From Trichomonas vaginalis G3 (taxonomy: Eukaryota; Parabasalia; Trichomonadida; Trichomonadidae), in contig NC_067206.1 of assembly GCF_026262505.1 (NCBI RefSeq), positions 6,724,879-6,788,878 on the forward strand: a stretch of DNA of 64,000 nt, in the 5' to 3' direction. Below, piece after piece: positions 38,295 through 47,849 of the stretch. The position numbers were made by a program, and so were the translations under genes. Every line of letters starts with the position of its first letter. Position 1 is the stretch's first letter. Under the pieces are notes generated by a model. That model worked only from the letters and a program-made list of their open reading frames with translations, searched no databases and had not been told where the DNA came from.

Positions 38295-40520
38295 TTATAG
38301 TTTTGCACCGAGAGAACCTTTGAGTGAAAGTTTTTCATTTGATTTTCTGACTTCTGCGTCAGCCTTTGCTTCAGCCTTTTCCGCGATCTTTCCCTTCAAA
38401 TCCAAGTTTTCAGTTGATTTCTTATCTTCCTCTTCTTCTTCCGCTCTATTTTCTGCTTTTTCCGCAATTTTTCCTTTGAGGTCTAATTTTTCATTTGATT
38501 TCTTTACATCTTCATTTTGTTCTTCTTCTTCCTCTTGTTTCTCTACTTTACTTTCTATCATAGCTTTAAGTCCACCTTCTTTTTCTTCTTCTTTCTTTTC
38601 CAATTCATCATCTACTTTTGATTCAACATTTGCTTTCAAAGACATCGAATTTGGCTTCAAATGTTCTGAAGACTTGTTTTGTTTCTTTGAACTCTCCAAG
38701 TTCTCCAATGGTTTGTCTTTGATTGCCAATCTCTCCATTGATTTCGTTGTCTTTGGTTTTTCTTTTAATTCTTGTTTTTCTTCTTCATTGTTTTGTGGAG
38801 AATTTTCTTCTTCTTTTTCGTTGACGAAATCTTCAGTTATGTGTTCTTGTTCTTGCTGGTGTTGGAGTCTTTCTTTTCTCTTCTCTTTCTGCTCTTGGAG
38901 TTTCTTCAATCGTTCTGCAGCTCTTTCTTCGTCTTCTTTGGATTTCTTGAGTGGAGTAAACTCGTCATTCTCGGCGTATGTCAATCTCATCTTCTCATCG
39001 ATTGAGAGTTTGTCGTTCTTAGGTTCGAGCTGTGGATTTTCTGGTTTTGGCGGCATTTCGGTGAAATGAACAACAACATCGCTTTGTATTGGTTCGGCAT
39101 CTTTGTTATCGAGTTGTTTGAGGTTGTTCTCGAATTCTGCCATCTTTTCTTCCAGTTCTGTGACCTTTCTTAGCATTGCATCGCCATCTTCCATTGCAGA
39201 TCTCTTTCTTTTGGCGTCGTCGCGTGCCCAGTAGTCGAGTCTGGCCATGCACCACTGTAATCTTTGCTCGCATGTCTTAACCCTTTGAACAACGTTGCCT
39301 TTTCCTTGTAATGTGTTAAATGAATTGTAAATCATCTCATCAACGTCGTTTTGGACCTTCTTGTTGTTGTCGGTGAATTCAGTCCAATCATTGGTAAGGT
39401 TCTTGAGGTCCAACGCTGATAAATCGGAAAGATGTTGGACATTTCCTTGGAAATCTTCTTCGCTGAACTGGTGATCGCTTGTAATCGATTCAACATGATC
39501 TTCCATCTCTCTGGAAAGCCTTGTCTTCACTTCTTGGAGCTTCTGGTCCAAAGATTGTAATTTTCCTAAAATTTCTTCTTCATCGGACTTCAAAGTGCCT
39601 TCAAGCTCCATGAATTTGCGAGACATATTATTTACTTGTGCATCCTGCTGAGCCTGGGACTGTTCTGCCGATTGTAATGAACCTTCAAGAGACGTTATGT
39701 TTGTTTCTGCTTCTGAGATTCTCTGGTCGAGCTCTGTGGTCTTGGAACTGATAACAGAATATGCTTCTTGGCCCATCTGGGATACAGCATTGTCAATTCC
39801 TTCATCTTCGATACTTTTAAGGGTATCACGTATTTCTTTTTGCTTATTTATCATGTCTTGAGTCTGGCCAATCATTCGGACAAAGCCTTCGGCTGTTGCT
39901 TCAAGAGCTGTTGCTTTTGATTCGATTACAGCAATTCGGGGAGTAATATCACTCATTGCTGATGATGTTTGGCGATTGTAATCGGCAATATCTTTATCGC
40001 ACTTGTCAAAATTGGAATCAAGATCTCGAACAGAATCTGAAATTTTTGAGAAGAAAGAAACAATATTTTCTGTAACCTTTTGGAGCTTTGAGACTTGCAC
40101 ACGTTGTTCTTCAGTAATAGGGTTAAGGCGATTGATAGAATCTTGTTTAATCTTTTGTTCAAGTTGAAGTTTGGAATTTTCGCAGGAATTTTTCATATTT
40201 TGAATGGAAACAGCATTTATTTCGGTAATTTGTTGTAAGAGAGCAGCAAGCTGCTTCTTAGTAAAGCTTGATTGACGATCGAGAGTATGAATTTTTGGAT
40301 TAAACTCGTGTCCAGCAAGATTGATCTGCGATTCGAACTTATTATTAAGTCTTGACCTTGCATTTGATTCAGCTTGGATTGTATCCATAACATTCGCGCG
40401 AGTTTTTTGTAATTCTAGATTAAATGCTCTTGCGTTACTTGCTGCAGCTGCATTTGGTGATATCAGTGGTGGAAGAGGACCACCTGGAGAAACTGGCATT
40501 GAACGATATCCATGACTCAT
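38295..40520 (-). CDS. Coiled-coil protein with acidic repeat tail, 741 aa
   Basis: The first 30 residues are proline-rich (MPVSPGGPLPPLISP). Residues about 35-460 are a long coiled coil with regular heptads (ELDQRISEAETNITSLEGSLQ, LQSLDQKLQEVKTRLSREMEDH), with a short break near WTEFTDNNKK and WCMARLDYW. Residues 460-741 are charged and of low complexity, with a repeated block KSNEKLDLKGKIAEKAE occurring about three times at the end, the last as SNEKLSLKGSLGAKL, plus looser copies with KANVESK and KAMIESK. No known family was recognised. A structural cytoskeletal role is the simplest guess. The start is the first ATG (40518-40520). Confidence 0.8.
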   Translation of the reverse strand: MSHGYRSMPVSPGGPLPPLISPNAAAASNARAFNLELQKTRANVMDTIQAESNARSRLNNKFESQINLAGHEFNPKIHTLDRQSSFTKKQLAALLQQITEINAVSIQNMKNSCENSKLQLEQKIKQDSINRLNPITEEQRVQVSKLQKVTENIVSFFSKISDSVRDLDSNFDKCDKDIADYNRQTSSAMSDITPRIAVIESKATALEATAEGFVRMIGQTQDMINKQKEIRDTLKSIEDEGIDNAVSQMGQEAYSVISSKTTELDQRISEAETNITSLEGSLQSAEQSQAQQDAQVNNMSRKFMELEGTLKSDEEEILGKLQSLDQKLQEVKTRLSREMEDHVESITSDHQFSEEDFQGNVQHLSDLSALDLKNLTNDWTEFTDNNKKVQNDVDEMIYNSFNTLQGKGNVVQRVKTCEQRLQWCMARLDYWARDDAKRKRSAMEDGDAMLRKVTELEEKMAEFENNLKQLDNKDAEPIQSDVVVHFTEMPPKPENPQLEPKNDKLSIDEKMRLTYAENDEFTPLKKSKEDEERAAERLKKLQEQKEKRKERLQHQQEQEHITEDFVNEKEEENSPQNNEEEKQELKEKPKTTKSMERLAIKDKPLENLESSKKQNKSSEHLKPNSMSLKANVESKVDDELEKKEEEKEGGLKAMIESKVEKQEEEEEQNEDVKKSNEKLDLKGKIAEKAENRAEEEEEDKKSTENLDLKGKIAEKAEAKADAEVRKSNEKLSLKGSLGAKL

Positions 40521-40963
40521 CTTTTATATTGATATTTTTGAGAAATTTTGGAAAAAATACGTTTTTTTCAGGAGGAGAAAAATTCTGAAGTTTATTATCG
40601 AATTCTAAAGATCTTTTCTTTTATGTGCAATACTAAACATCCTTGATCTTCAATAATACTTCGATCTAGATATACTAGAACGCAGTAAAATTCATCTAAA
40701 CTAATTCATTTGATTGAAAAATATCATACAAACAATATCTTTTGTTAGAATTTGTGGTAATTAGACCAAAAAGGACCGATACCACTAGCTTCAAGCTCAT
40801 TTATGGATGATTTCTCTGATATGAAGTTTTTTGTTTGAATTTTCTTTATTAATTATTAGCTTATTGCAGATGACTATTTAAATTTCTATTCCAAAAGTGC
40901 TTTTGTGATATAGTGAATGAATCAAACAGAGTTATTCAAAAGAGGACCCATTCAAAGAAAAAA
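40521..40963. other. Intergenic region between divergent genes
   Basis: AT-rich with no gene recognised. The open frame running into NOP10 from 40913 starts with GTG and is not counted. Confidence 0.45.
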
Positions 40964-41152
40964 ATGTATCTTCAATTCTGCGATCAGTGCAAGCAATATA
41001 CACTCAAGCAAAAGTGCCCACGTTGCGGCGGCCAGACACGCTCTGCTCATCCCGCTCGTTTCTCACCAGAAGACAAAAACTCTGCAGAACGCATCCAGAC
41101 CAAGGCTAAATTCAACCTTCTCCCATACCAGCAGCCAGATATTGAATACTAA
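40964..41152 (+). CDS. NOP10: NOP10, H/ACA snoRNP protein, with zinc-ribbon cysteines
   Basis: 62 residues from the ATG at 40964 (MYLQFCDQCKQYTL), matching the usual length of about 64. The hallmark SAHPARFSPEDKNSAERI at 27-44 aligns with SAHPARFSPDDKYSRHRI of human NOP10. NOP10 binds dyskerin/Cbf5 in H/ACA particles that pseudouridylate rRNA. It has two CxxC pairs (Cys6, Cys9, Cys18, Cys21), as in archaeal Nop10, where they hold zinc; human and yeast proteins lack them. Translation from the upstream GTG at 40913 would add an unlike extension. Confidence 0.92.
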   Translation: MYLQFCDQCKQYTLKQKCPRCGGQTRSAHPARFSPEDKNSAERIQTKAKFNLLPYQQPDIEY

Positions 41153-41579
41153 ATTGATAGAAAATAGAGAATTACCATTTAAATTTTCACATTCTTAGAA
41201 TAAACAAAATAGGATTTATATGTTTTACAATCAAATCTAAAACAATCTAATTTTTTAAAATACTTTTTTATCACATACTATATACATAGGAATTCTTTAT
41301 ACATCTAAAAATTTTAAATTTGAATTCAAATATTTTTTATAAATTATCATATAAATATATTAGATTTTTGATGCTGATGCGAATTTTTGATATTATTTAC
41401 TTCTGAGTGGCAATTCAATTTTTCAAATTTTTATTCCATTTGTGGGAATCATGTTATATACGAGCGAGAGCATGAATTTTTGATTGTGAGTGTGGATCAT
41501 GTTTAACAACCCTACTCAAACTTACAAAAAAAAATTTATAAAAAAAATTCAAAAAAATATATTAACAAAATCTGCGGAA
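41153..41579. other. Intergenic region
   Basis: AT-rich, with no gene recognised. The frame of the next gene is open from 41490 but begins with GTG and contains a Lys/Asn-rich segment unlike coding sequence. Confidence 0.45.
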
Positions 41580-44084
41580 ATGGAGGAGCTTCTGACTCAA
41601 ATCGAAGCCGCACTTTCCTCTATTTCCGATCCAGATGACCGTGGTCGGGATACTGCCAAGCAAAAGTTAGGTGATTTTCGACATAAGCAAAATGTAATGG
41701 ATTTCGTCCCAATCATCTTACGTAGTAAATACAGTATACAACTACGAAGGATAGCATGCCAAATTTTAGAACAACATATCAAGGATATGTGGTTATTTTC
41801 AGAAGAAGCAAATAAGCTCGAAGAAATACAGATACTAATCCAATACATCGAAAGCAATATAAATGATACAGAAATTTTTAACGATTTACAGTCTATTCTT
41901 GCGGAAATAACTTTATTTGATGAATTTAAAACGTACAAAAATTTTTATACAGACATATTCTCTCACTCAGTACCATACTACAGAGCACTATCTACATTTG
42001 CGACTAATTTAATCGAATATAAATCCGAGATAGCGGCATTTTTACAAATTCGCGACGATCTCATCCGCAATATACCACAACTCATTCAAAAAGTGATTGA
42101 GGGATTCCCAGCCTTACCGGCTGTCAAAGCATTTAACAGCATCGTCAGTTTTTCTTCATGGGATATTCTAAAACAGGCAAATTTCAATAAAATCATTGAC
42201 AACGTATGCCCAGCAGCATTTGTTCCAATTATCAACACACTTTTACTACAAGATATCGATAAACAGACTCTTAAACAAGGATTTAACGCAATTTCAACAA
42301 TTGCATCTAGCGTTGAAGAGAATATTTTAGAAATAACACCACTACTTACCAGATACTTCAAATTCTTCGAAGAACCAGACACAATTAGTTCATTACATCA
42401 TATCCACGAAGCTCTACTGAAATTCGAATACATTGAGTTATCAGATTACTGGGAATTCTTCGCTCTTCACGTTTCCCATGACAAATCTCGAAAACAACTA
42501 CATGCTCAGACAATTTCAAAATTATTAGAAATTATTTCATACAGTATCGTTGTTCCGCCATGCTACGATGACTCAGAAACAGACTCTGATGACCAACAGT
42601 TCGCGCAGCAGTCCGCAATCATATGTTCTTTGTATAGATTAGACAGAGAACCCGCATTTTCATTTGTTTTCAAAATTTTCAATGAGCTACTACAAGATTT
42701 CAATGTAGACACGTTCAATTCAAATATTTGGCTGATCTACAGTATGAAAAAATCGAATTTTTCGAAAGTTTTGCTTGATTTGACAAAATTTTTCAACCAA
42801 GCCATAAAAGAACAGCCCAAAAACTCTTGCCTGATGAAGGGCTTCCTGTTTACAGCACGAGAAGTCCTTTCTTCCCTTAAACTCAATGAAAAATTATTAA
42901 ATTATATTTTTGGCAACTCGCTGCAGCTGATAAAACTGTCATCAATGCAATACGAATGTGTCACTCTGCTCGACGAATTCGCTAAAAATGGCAAATTATG
43001 CCAGAATACAATGGCAGCGATATCTAACTCGTATTTGAGGCCCAAATCGATAAAATACCTGTGCCACGCTGCCGGATTAACTGATCCACAGCAATCGATC
43101 GGCATTTTGAACCAGACTTTCGCTGACATTTTGTCAAAAGGTACTTTTCCTGAAGAATCTGTTGATAAACTTTCAATTTATATATCGGGACTTGCAGGAT
43201 TGGTACAGGCAAACAGTTCAGCCCCTTGTTCTTATATCGTTGACCATTCTTCTGTCTTAAATCAGTGGTTTGTTGAATTATGTTCAAGATTTAAAGCCAC
43301 TGAAGACCAAAACCTCCTTGATATTATATCTAACTATGCCATAATTGCTTCTTATTACGGCGGATCCTTGATAACTCTACTTCTTGAGAATTTTATGAAT
43401 ATATCTCCAAAATATGCCACTCCTGATATGTTTAACGCATTCCAATCCCTTGTAAGAAAGGAAACAGACAATTCTTTGCTGGAAAATCTGAAGCAAAACG
43501 TAATTATTTCAACAGAAGTGATGTTTTACAATAAAATACCACTGGAAAAGGAAGTAATGGATTCAGTTTGCCAGCTATTGGTATTTATTGCCCAGAACAG
43601 ATTCGATTTCTTGTATCAAGACGATATTTTATTTTTAATTTATGCTTTGATAGGTTCTGGATATCCAGCAGTAGTTTCTACGACATTGGCAGCAATATTT
43701 GAGGCAGCATCAAAGATATTAAACGATGTTTCCTTCCAAAGTTTTTCAGATAACTTCTGGGGAATTTTATACAACATGCTGAAGGTTTTAATCAGCGATG
43801 CATCGTTTATAGATATTATAGAGATGAGCTACGCCCTGGAAAGAATATCCACAGTCGCAAGACCAACTGTTGACGGGACATTACAGATTGCACAGCACTT
43901 AGTCCACGATTTTCCATCTTGTAACCATATAATAAAGCCACAGCTGATAAAGGACCTCATTTCTGGCGACAGAAAAATCATATTAAGTTTGTTATTGTAC
44001 GTTGTGAGTGTTGCAAGGGATATTCAACTAGATACTCTAAGTAATATTATTGAAAGAAGAAAGTTTAGATTAAAATATGTTTGA
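41580..44084 (+). CDS. Karyopherin-beta-like HEAT protein
   Basis: 834 residues from the ATG at 41580 (MEELLTQIEAAL). The N-terminus follows the importin-beta N-domain: DRGRDTAKQKLGDFRHKQNVMDFVPIILRSKYSIQLRRIACQILEQHIKDMW, equivalent to R..AE..L..F........L..IL.......R..A...LKN.I...W. The rest is a continuous helical solenoid (RDDLIRNIPQLIQKVIEGFPALPAVKAFNSIVSF). Probably an exportin or importin, with no close subfamily recognised. Together with the karyopherin at 26721 and the Ran-binding protein at 612 it makes three transport factors in the window. Confidence 0.65.
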   Translation: MEELLTQIEAALSSISDPDDRGRDTAKQKLGDFRHKQNVMDFVPIILRSKYSIQLRRIACQILEQHIKDMWLFSEEANKLEEIQILIQYIESNINDTEIFNDLQSILAEITLFDEFKTYKNFYTDIFSHSVPYYRALSTFATNLIEYKSEIAAFLQIRDDLIRNIPQLIQKVIEGFPALPAVKAFNSIVSFSSWDILKQANFNKIIDNVCPAAFVPIINTLLLQDIDKQTLKQGFNAISTIASSVEENILEITPLLTRYFKFFEEPDTISSLHHIHEALLKFEYIELSDYWEFFALHVSHDKSRKQLHAQTISKLLEIISYSIVVPPCYDDSETDSDDQQFAQQSAIICSLYRLDREPAFSFVFKIFNELLQDFNVDTFNSNIWLIYSMKKSNFSKVLLDLTKFFNQAIKEQPKNSCLMKGFLFTAREVLSSLKLNEKLLNYIFGNSLQLIKLSSMQYECVTLLDEFAKNGKLCQNTMAAISNSYLRPKSIKYLCHAAGLTDPQQSIGILNQTFADILSKGTFPEESVDKLSIYISGLAGLVQANSSAPCSYIVDHSSVLNQWFVELCSRFKATEDQNLLDIISNYAIIASYYGGSLITLLLENFMNISPKYATPDMFNAFQSLVRKETDNSLLENLKQNVIISTEVMFYNKIPLEKEVMDSVCQLLVFIAQNRFDFLYQDDILFLIYALIGSGYPAVVSTTLAAIFEAASKILNDVSFQSFSDNFWGILYNMLKVLISDASFIDIIEMSYALERISTVARPTVDGTLQIAQHLVHDFPSCNHIIKPQLIKDLISGDRKIILSLLLYVVSVARDIQLDTLSNIIERRKFRLKYV

Positions 44085-44478
44085 ATTTTGTTATTATTTT
44101 GTTTATAAAATTTAAAAAATTAATATTGTTATTTAACATATACCAAAATATCAACACTGTTTACAATATTATCATATCACACCAATATATCTACCAAAAT
44201 ATTAATATATCTCAAATTTCAAATAAAATATTTTGAGTTTAGAAATATCAATTCGATTTTTTATAAATTTAGTTCATTTAAAATATATTTTCAGATTATG
44301 AATAGTTTTTATTGAATTTTTGAATTTTATATCTTTGAAAACTATAGATAAAGATTCAATTAAGTTAAAATTTTTCTTTTCACTAAAATACGATATTGAT
44401 CATTGCTCATAAACTGGTTTTTGAGTAGGGACACTAATTCATCCATAAGGACGATAGAAAATTTAGGATTTTTAGAAT
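44085..44478. other. Intergenic region, fibrillarin promoter side
   Basis: AT-rich. ACTAATTCATCCATAAGG at 44431-44448 offers a TCATC initiator-like site about 40 nt before the fibrillarin ATG. No gene was recognised. Confidence 0.45.
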
Positions 44479-45435
44479 ATGAGCGGGCGCGGAGGTTTCA
44501 ACCGTGATGGTGGCCGTGGCGGCGGTCGTGGAGGTCGCGATGGCGGCCGCGGAGGATTTAACCGCGATGGTGGCCGTGGTGGCGGAAATCGCGATGGTGG
44601 CCGTGGTGGATTCAACCGTGATGGCAACCGCGGCGGATTCAACCGTGATGGCAACCGCGGCGGTGGCAATCGTGGTGGCGGCCGTGGCGGTGCACGTGGA
44701 CGTGGTGGCCGCGGTGGTGCTCCAGTCAAAACCGGACCAAATGTTATCCAACACAAATTCGCCGGAGTTTTTGTTGAAACAAACAAGGGCAACATGCTCC
44801 TTACTCAGAACATGAATCCAGGCAAAACAGTATATAACGAGAAATTAGTTACAGTTGATGGACAAAACGGAACAACCGAATATCGCGAATGGAACCCATA
44901 CAGATCAAAGATTGGTGCTGCCTTACTCGTTGGACTTGAGCACTTTGGTATTTGCCCAGGCGCAAAAGTTTTATATCTTGGCGCCGCTTCAGGAACAACA
45001 GTTTCCCATGTATCAGATATTGTCGGACCAACAGGTCGTGTTTACGCTGTAGAGTTCTCACACCGTGTTGCAAGAGACCTTGTTTCTCTCGCAAAACTTC
45101 GTCCAAATATTGTTCCAATCATTAACGATGCAAGATACCCGAACAAGTACCGTATGCTTGTTCCAATGGTTGACTATATGTTTGCTGATGTTGCTCAACC
45201 GGATCAGGCTAGAATCTTTGCTATCAACGCGAATAACTTCTTGAAATCTGGCGGCGGCTTCATGCTTTGCGTCAAGGCTTCTTGCGTAAACTCATCAGAA
45301 GATCCTGAGACCATTTACCAACAAGCTCAAGAAGAATTAACAAAGGAAGGCTTCAAATGCGAAGAAAAGGCAAATATCGAACAACATCATCGTGGCCATG
45401 CTTGTATCATTGGAACATATCGTCCAAAACAATAA
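44479..45435 (+). CDS. FBL: Fibrillarin, C/D snoRNP 2'-O-methyltransferase
   Basis: 318 residues, matching the family. Residues 1-82 are a GAR domain made of RGGFNRDG, RGGGNRDG and RGGRGG units. The remainder is the fibrillarin fold: NVIQHKFAGVFVETNKG, REWNPYRSKIGAALLVGLE, the SAM-binding VLYLGAASGTTVSHVSD (LGAASGT at 167-173), VYAVEFSHR, and PDQARIFAINANNFLKSGG. It transfers methyl groups to ribose 2'-OH in rRNA, guided by C/D snoRNAs, in the nucleolus, and works with SNU13 encoded at 24610. The GAR part is repetitive at DNA level (44485-44728) and GC-rich. The stop TAA overlaps TAAA. Confidence 0.97.
   Translation: MSGRGGFNRDGGRGGGRGGRDGGRGGFNRDGGRGGGNRDGGRGGFNRDGNRGGFNRDGNRGGGNRGGGRGGARGRGGRGGAPVKTGPNVIQHKFAGVFVETNKGNMLLTQNMNPGKTVYNEKLVTVDGQNGTTEYREWNPYRSKIGAALLVGLEHFGICPGAKVLYLGAASGTTVSHVSDIVGPTGRVYAVEFSHRVARDLVSLAKLRPNIVPIINDARYPNKYRMLVPMVDYMFADVAQPDQARIFAINANNFLKSGGGFMLCVKASCVNSSEDPETIYQQAQEELTKEGFKCEEKANIEQHHRGHACIIGTYRPKQ
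44485..44728 (+). repeat. GC-rich GAR-coding repeat tract
   Basis: About 240 nt of imperfect repeats built on GGCGGCCGTGG and CCGTGATGGTGGC-type units, encoding RGG and FNRDG motifs of fibrillarin. It is open on both strands, which explains the antisense frames over it. Confidence 0.8.
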
Positions 45436-45563
45436 AGAAATACAATACATTTTTTTATATAAAACTTTACATAATTTTTACACAATATCATATGTGAAAG
45501 ACGCCGAAATGTGTAATAAGAAAAAACAAAAACAATTTATTTATTATAACATTATCTGTATGA

Positions 45564-46145
45564 TTAATGCTTGGTGAAGAAAGCTTCGTCTATAACTCTG
45601 AATTTTGGAGTCATGGATTGTAAACTATGGGCTTCACGTTCAATAGCATCAAGTAAATCTTCATCTCGTTTTCTATCTTGATCTGTGACTTCTACTTTAG
45701 TAGACATAGTTCTACTAATAGAAGGAGCTTTCTTTGATCGTTCATACTCGCTTTTATATCGATTCCATAAGTCTAAATCAAATTTAGTTGAAGATTTGAT
45801 GTAATCTGATTTCAAAACAAAATTTCTTTCTTTTGGTTTTTCTTCTGTATCGCTATCTGAATCAAATGTAATTTTGCTATAATCAATTTCATCTATTTCG
45901 TGATGTTCTTGGAATGAAGCAATGTTATTGCCGAACCTTTCACTTGGGTCAACTTGAGGAATCGGAACAAAGTAATCTTCTACAATATTGACTTCGTAAT
46001 TGTTTGCTCTTTTTTCAATGGCTGAAAAATCGGGTAATGGCTCTGGTTTAGGAAATAGCATATTATCTGGCAAATTATCAAGGACATTTTGCAAATCGCT
46101 GGATAGTTTTCGACCAGATCTTAAAAATTCGTGCACTGATGCCAT
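45564..46145 (-). CDS. Hypothetical protein, 193 aa
   Basis: Not recognised. The chain is hydrophilic and looks mostly disordered, with short motifs: HEFLRSGRKLSSDLQNVL near the start, an acidic centre DSDSDTEEKPKERN, and a helical end (VTDQDRKRDEDLLDAIEREAHSL). There is no membrane segment. It could be a scaffold or splicing-factor-like protein, but nothing decides this. The start is the ATG at 46143-46145; a CCCCTAG block and an upstream GGGGGAG lie within 30 nt on the coding strand. Confidence 0.65.
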   Translation of the reverse strand: MASVHEFLRSGRKLSSDLQNVLDNLPDNMLFPKPEPLPDFSAIEKRANNYEVNIVEDYFVPIPQVDPSERFGNNIASFQEHHEIDEIDYSKITFDSDSDTEEKPKERNFVLKSDYIKSSTKFDLDLWNRYKSEYERSKKAPSISRTMSTKVEVTDQDRKRDEDLLDAIEREAHSLQSMTPKFRVIDEAFFTKH

Positions 46146-46411
46146 TTTTTTTTCTAGGGGTTTTCTCCCCCGTTTAAATCATAAATCGAGGAAAAAAAAA
46201 GATAATCACTTCTATTTATGATTTGAAGTTCATATGATATAACAAATTAAGGATTGAGTTTAATCGGTAGTATTCAAGCTCAAGATTAAGAAAAATTTGA
46301 CTAGTTATGCAATATAGATCACTTGCCTCATTGATTGATACTGAATATCCAATATGGAACCACTTCTAAAATACTTCGCCTTATGCATAAAATCATTAGA
46401 AAAAGCGGGCT

Positions 46412-47404
46412 TTACATGATGTGCAAAAATTTCATAATGAAAAGTATCAGAAGAAGCAATAGCATTATATCTTTAAACGTTATTGTTTTTGCACCATGTG
46501 AAATAAGAAGTTCGGCTGTTTCTTTACTATTATTTTCTGCTGCATAATGAAGTAATGTCATTCCATTATTATCTTTTTCATTGACATTTGCACCATGTGA
46601 AATAAGAACTTCGACATTGTATTGGCAATAATTTAAATCAATCTTTATATTGTATTCATACATCAAGAATGTAACAAAATCAATGTTGTGTGTAATAATT
46701 GCATACTCCATGCATTTTTCATTTGGTTTTTGATATTTCAAACACTCATTCATGATTTCTTGATTTTTTCCCAAAAATGATAATTCTAGACATTGTTTAG
46801 TTATTTTTGAGTTAAATTTAGTTCTTAATATCTTGAAACAATCAACTGCTCCATAGTAACAACATAATTCAAGTAATGATAATCCTTGATAATAAAATGG
46901 ATATAAATGACTTTCAAGTCTTTAATTTTTATCAAATCCTTCAGTTTCAATGAAGAAAATGAATATTTTTAAGTCATTATACATGATTGCTCTGTAGATC
47001 GTATTTTCAGCATGAATATCGAGATATTTTAATTCAAATTTTATGATATTATAGTACTTGTCTAAATTAATTCCATATTCTTTATAAAACAGAAAGTTTG
47101 AAACAACACCAACATTGTTGACTTCTTTGACATTATATTCATCAAATATGCGTTTGGCAAGAGATAAATATGACTTTGTATAGCGATTTCTAAATGGAAT
47201 GATATTGAAAATGTCTTTTATAACATTTCCAACGGGATGTTTCTTTGAATCAATCAATTCTGTTTTGATCATTTTGTAAATCTTGTTTAATTCTTCTTCT
47301 TTTTCAGTTTTTAGCTGATACAATGTGTTATATGAATCGATGTAGTATTTATAGACACTTCTCAATTTGTTGTATGTATTTTGATGAATGTCGTGATCAG
47401 ACAT
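46412..47404 (-). pseudogene. DUF3447/ankyrin gene, broken and shortened
   Basis: The N-terminal region, from the ATG at 47402-47404 (MSDHDIHQNTYNKLRSVYKYYIDSYN), is the trichomonad DUF3447-type head. It stops at a TAA (46922-46924) where the paralogue at 54306 has CAA (Gln in EDQRLKSS). The same frame then continues with RLESHLYP, ELCCYYGAVDCFKIL, SFLGKNQEIMNECL and HNIDFVTFLMYEYNIK. The segment after DLNYCQY is missing, so DUF3447 joins directly to VEVLISHGANVNEKD and one and a half ankyrin repeats. After SHGAK the sequence becomes unrelated. Thus there is one nonsense change, one internal loss and one truncation. Confidence 0.8.
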
Positions 47405-47533
47405 GAAAAAAAAAATTAAGAAGCTATAAAAAAATGATCGTAGATTAAAATGGCATTATAAGAATAAGAAGCTCCTATCAAAAAGATTTTCATCACATAA
47501 TAATTTTACACATTAAACCTATTTTCCTACGTA

Positions 47534-47618
47534 CAGTCTCCCTATCATTTTTCTGCATCAATATTGAATGAATCTCTATCAAAAATTTGAATAAGGGACT
47601 TTATGAAGGACAAGGAGA
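47534..47618. repeat. Dispersed ~85-bp repeat, copy B
   Basis: Begins CAGTCTCCCTATC and ends ACAAGGAGA. Closely similar to copy C 230 nt to the right, and the similarity extends about 20 nt further left (AAACCTATTTTCC against AAACTCATTTTCC). Confidence 0.6.
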
Positions 47619-47763
47619 TTAGATAAATGCAATATTTGCTAAAAATGAAAAAATGGCATACACATACGATTTACTATAATATTAATTTGTGTTCAATTCA
47701 ATTTTGCGCAAGAGTTATAGTAATTTCAAAATCTCGGGTCCAAATAAACTCATTTTCCGATGT

Positions 47764-47849
47764 AAAGTCTCCCAATCCCTTTTCTGCTTCAATTTTGAGT
47801 GAATCTCGATCAAAAAATATGAATATGAGACTTTTCGAAGGAAAAGGAG
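47764..47849. repeat. Dispersed ~85-bp repeat, copy C
   Basis: Begins AAAGTCTCCCAATC and ends GGAAAAGGAG, in the same orientation as copies A (24240) and B (47534). Confidence 0.6.

Noticed and set aside
38320-39069. Long plus-strand frame (249 codons) rich in Ser and Phe
   Set aside because: It lies antisense to the charged tail of the coiled-coil gene. The Ser/Phe bias is the complement of Glu/Lys codons, so it is a shadow.
40913-40963. GTG-started extension of NOP10
   Set aside because: NOP10 proteins start at MYLQF-like sequence, and the ATG at 40964 gives the standard length.
44434-44815. Antisense and out-of-frame ORFs over the fibrillarin start
   Set aside because: They arise from the GC-rich GAR repeat and give only Pro/Arg- or Ala/Thr-rich low-complexity sequence.
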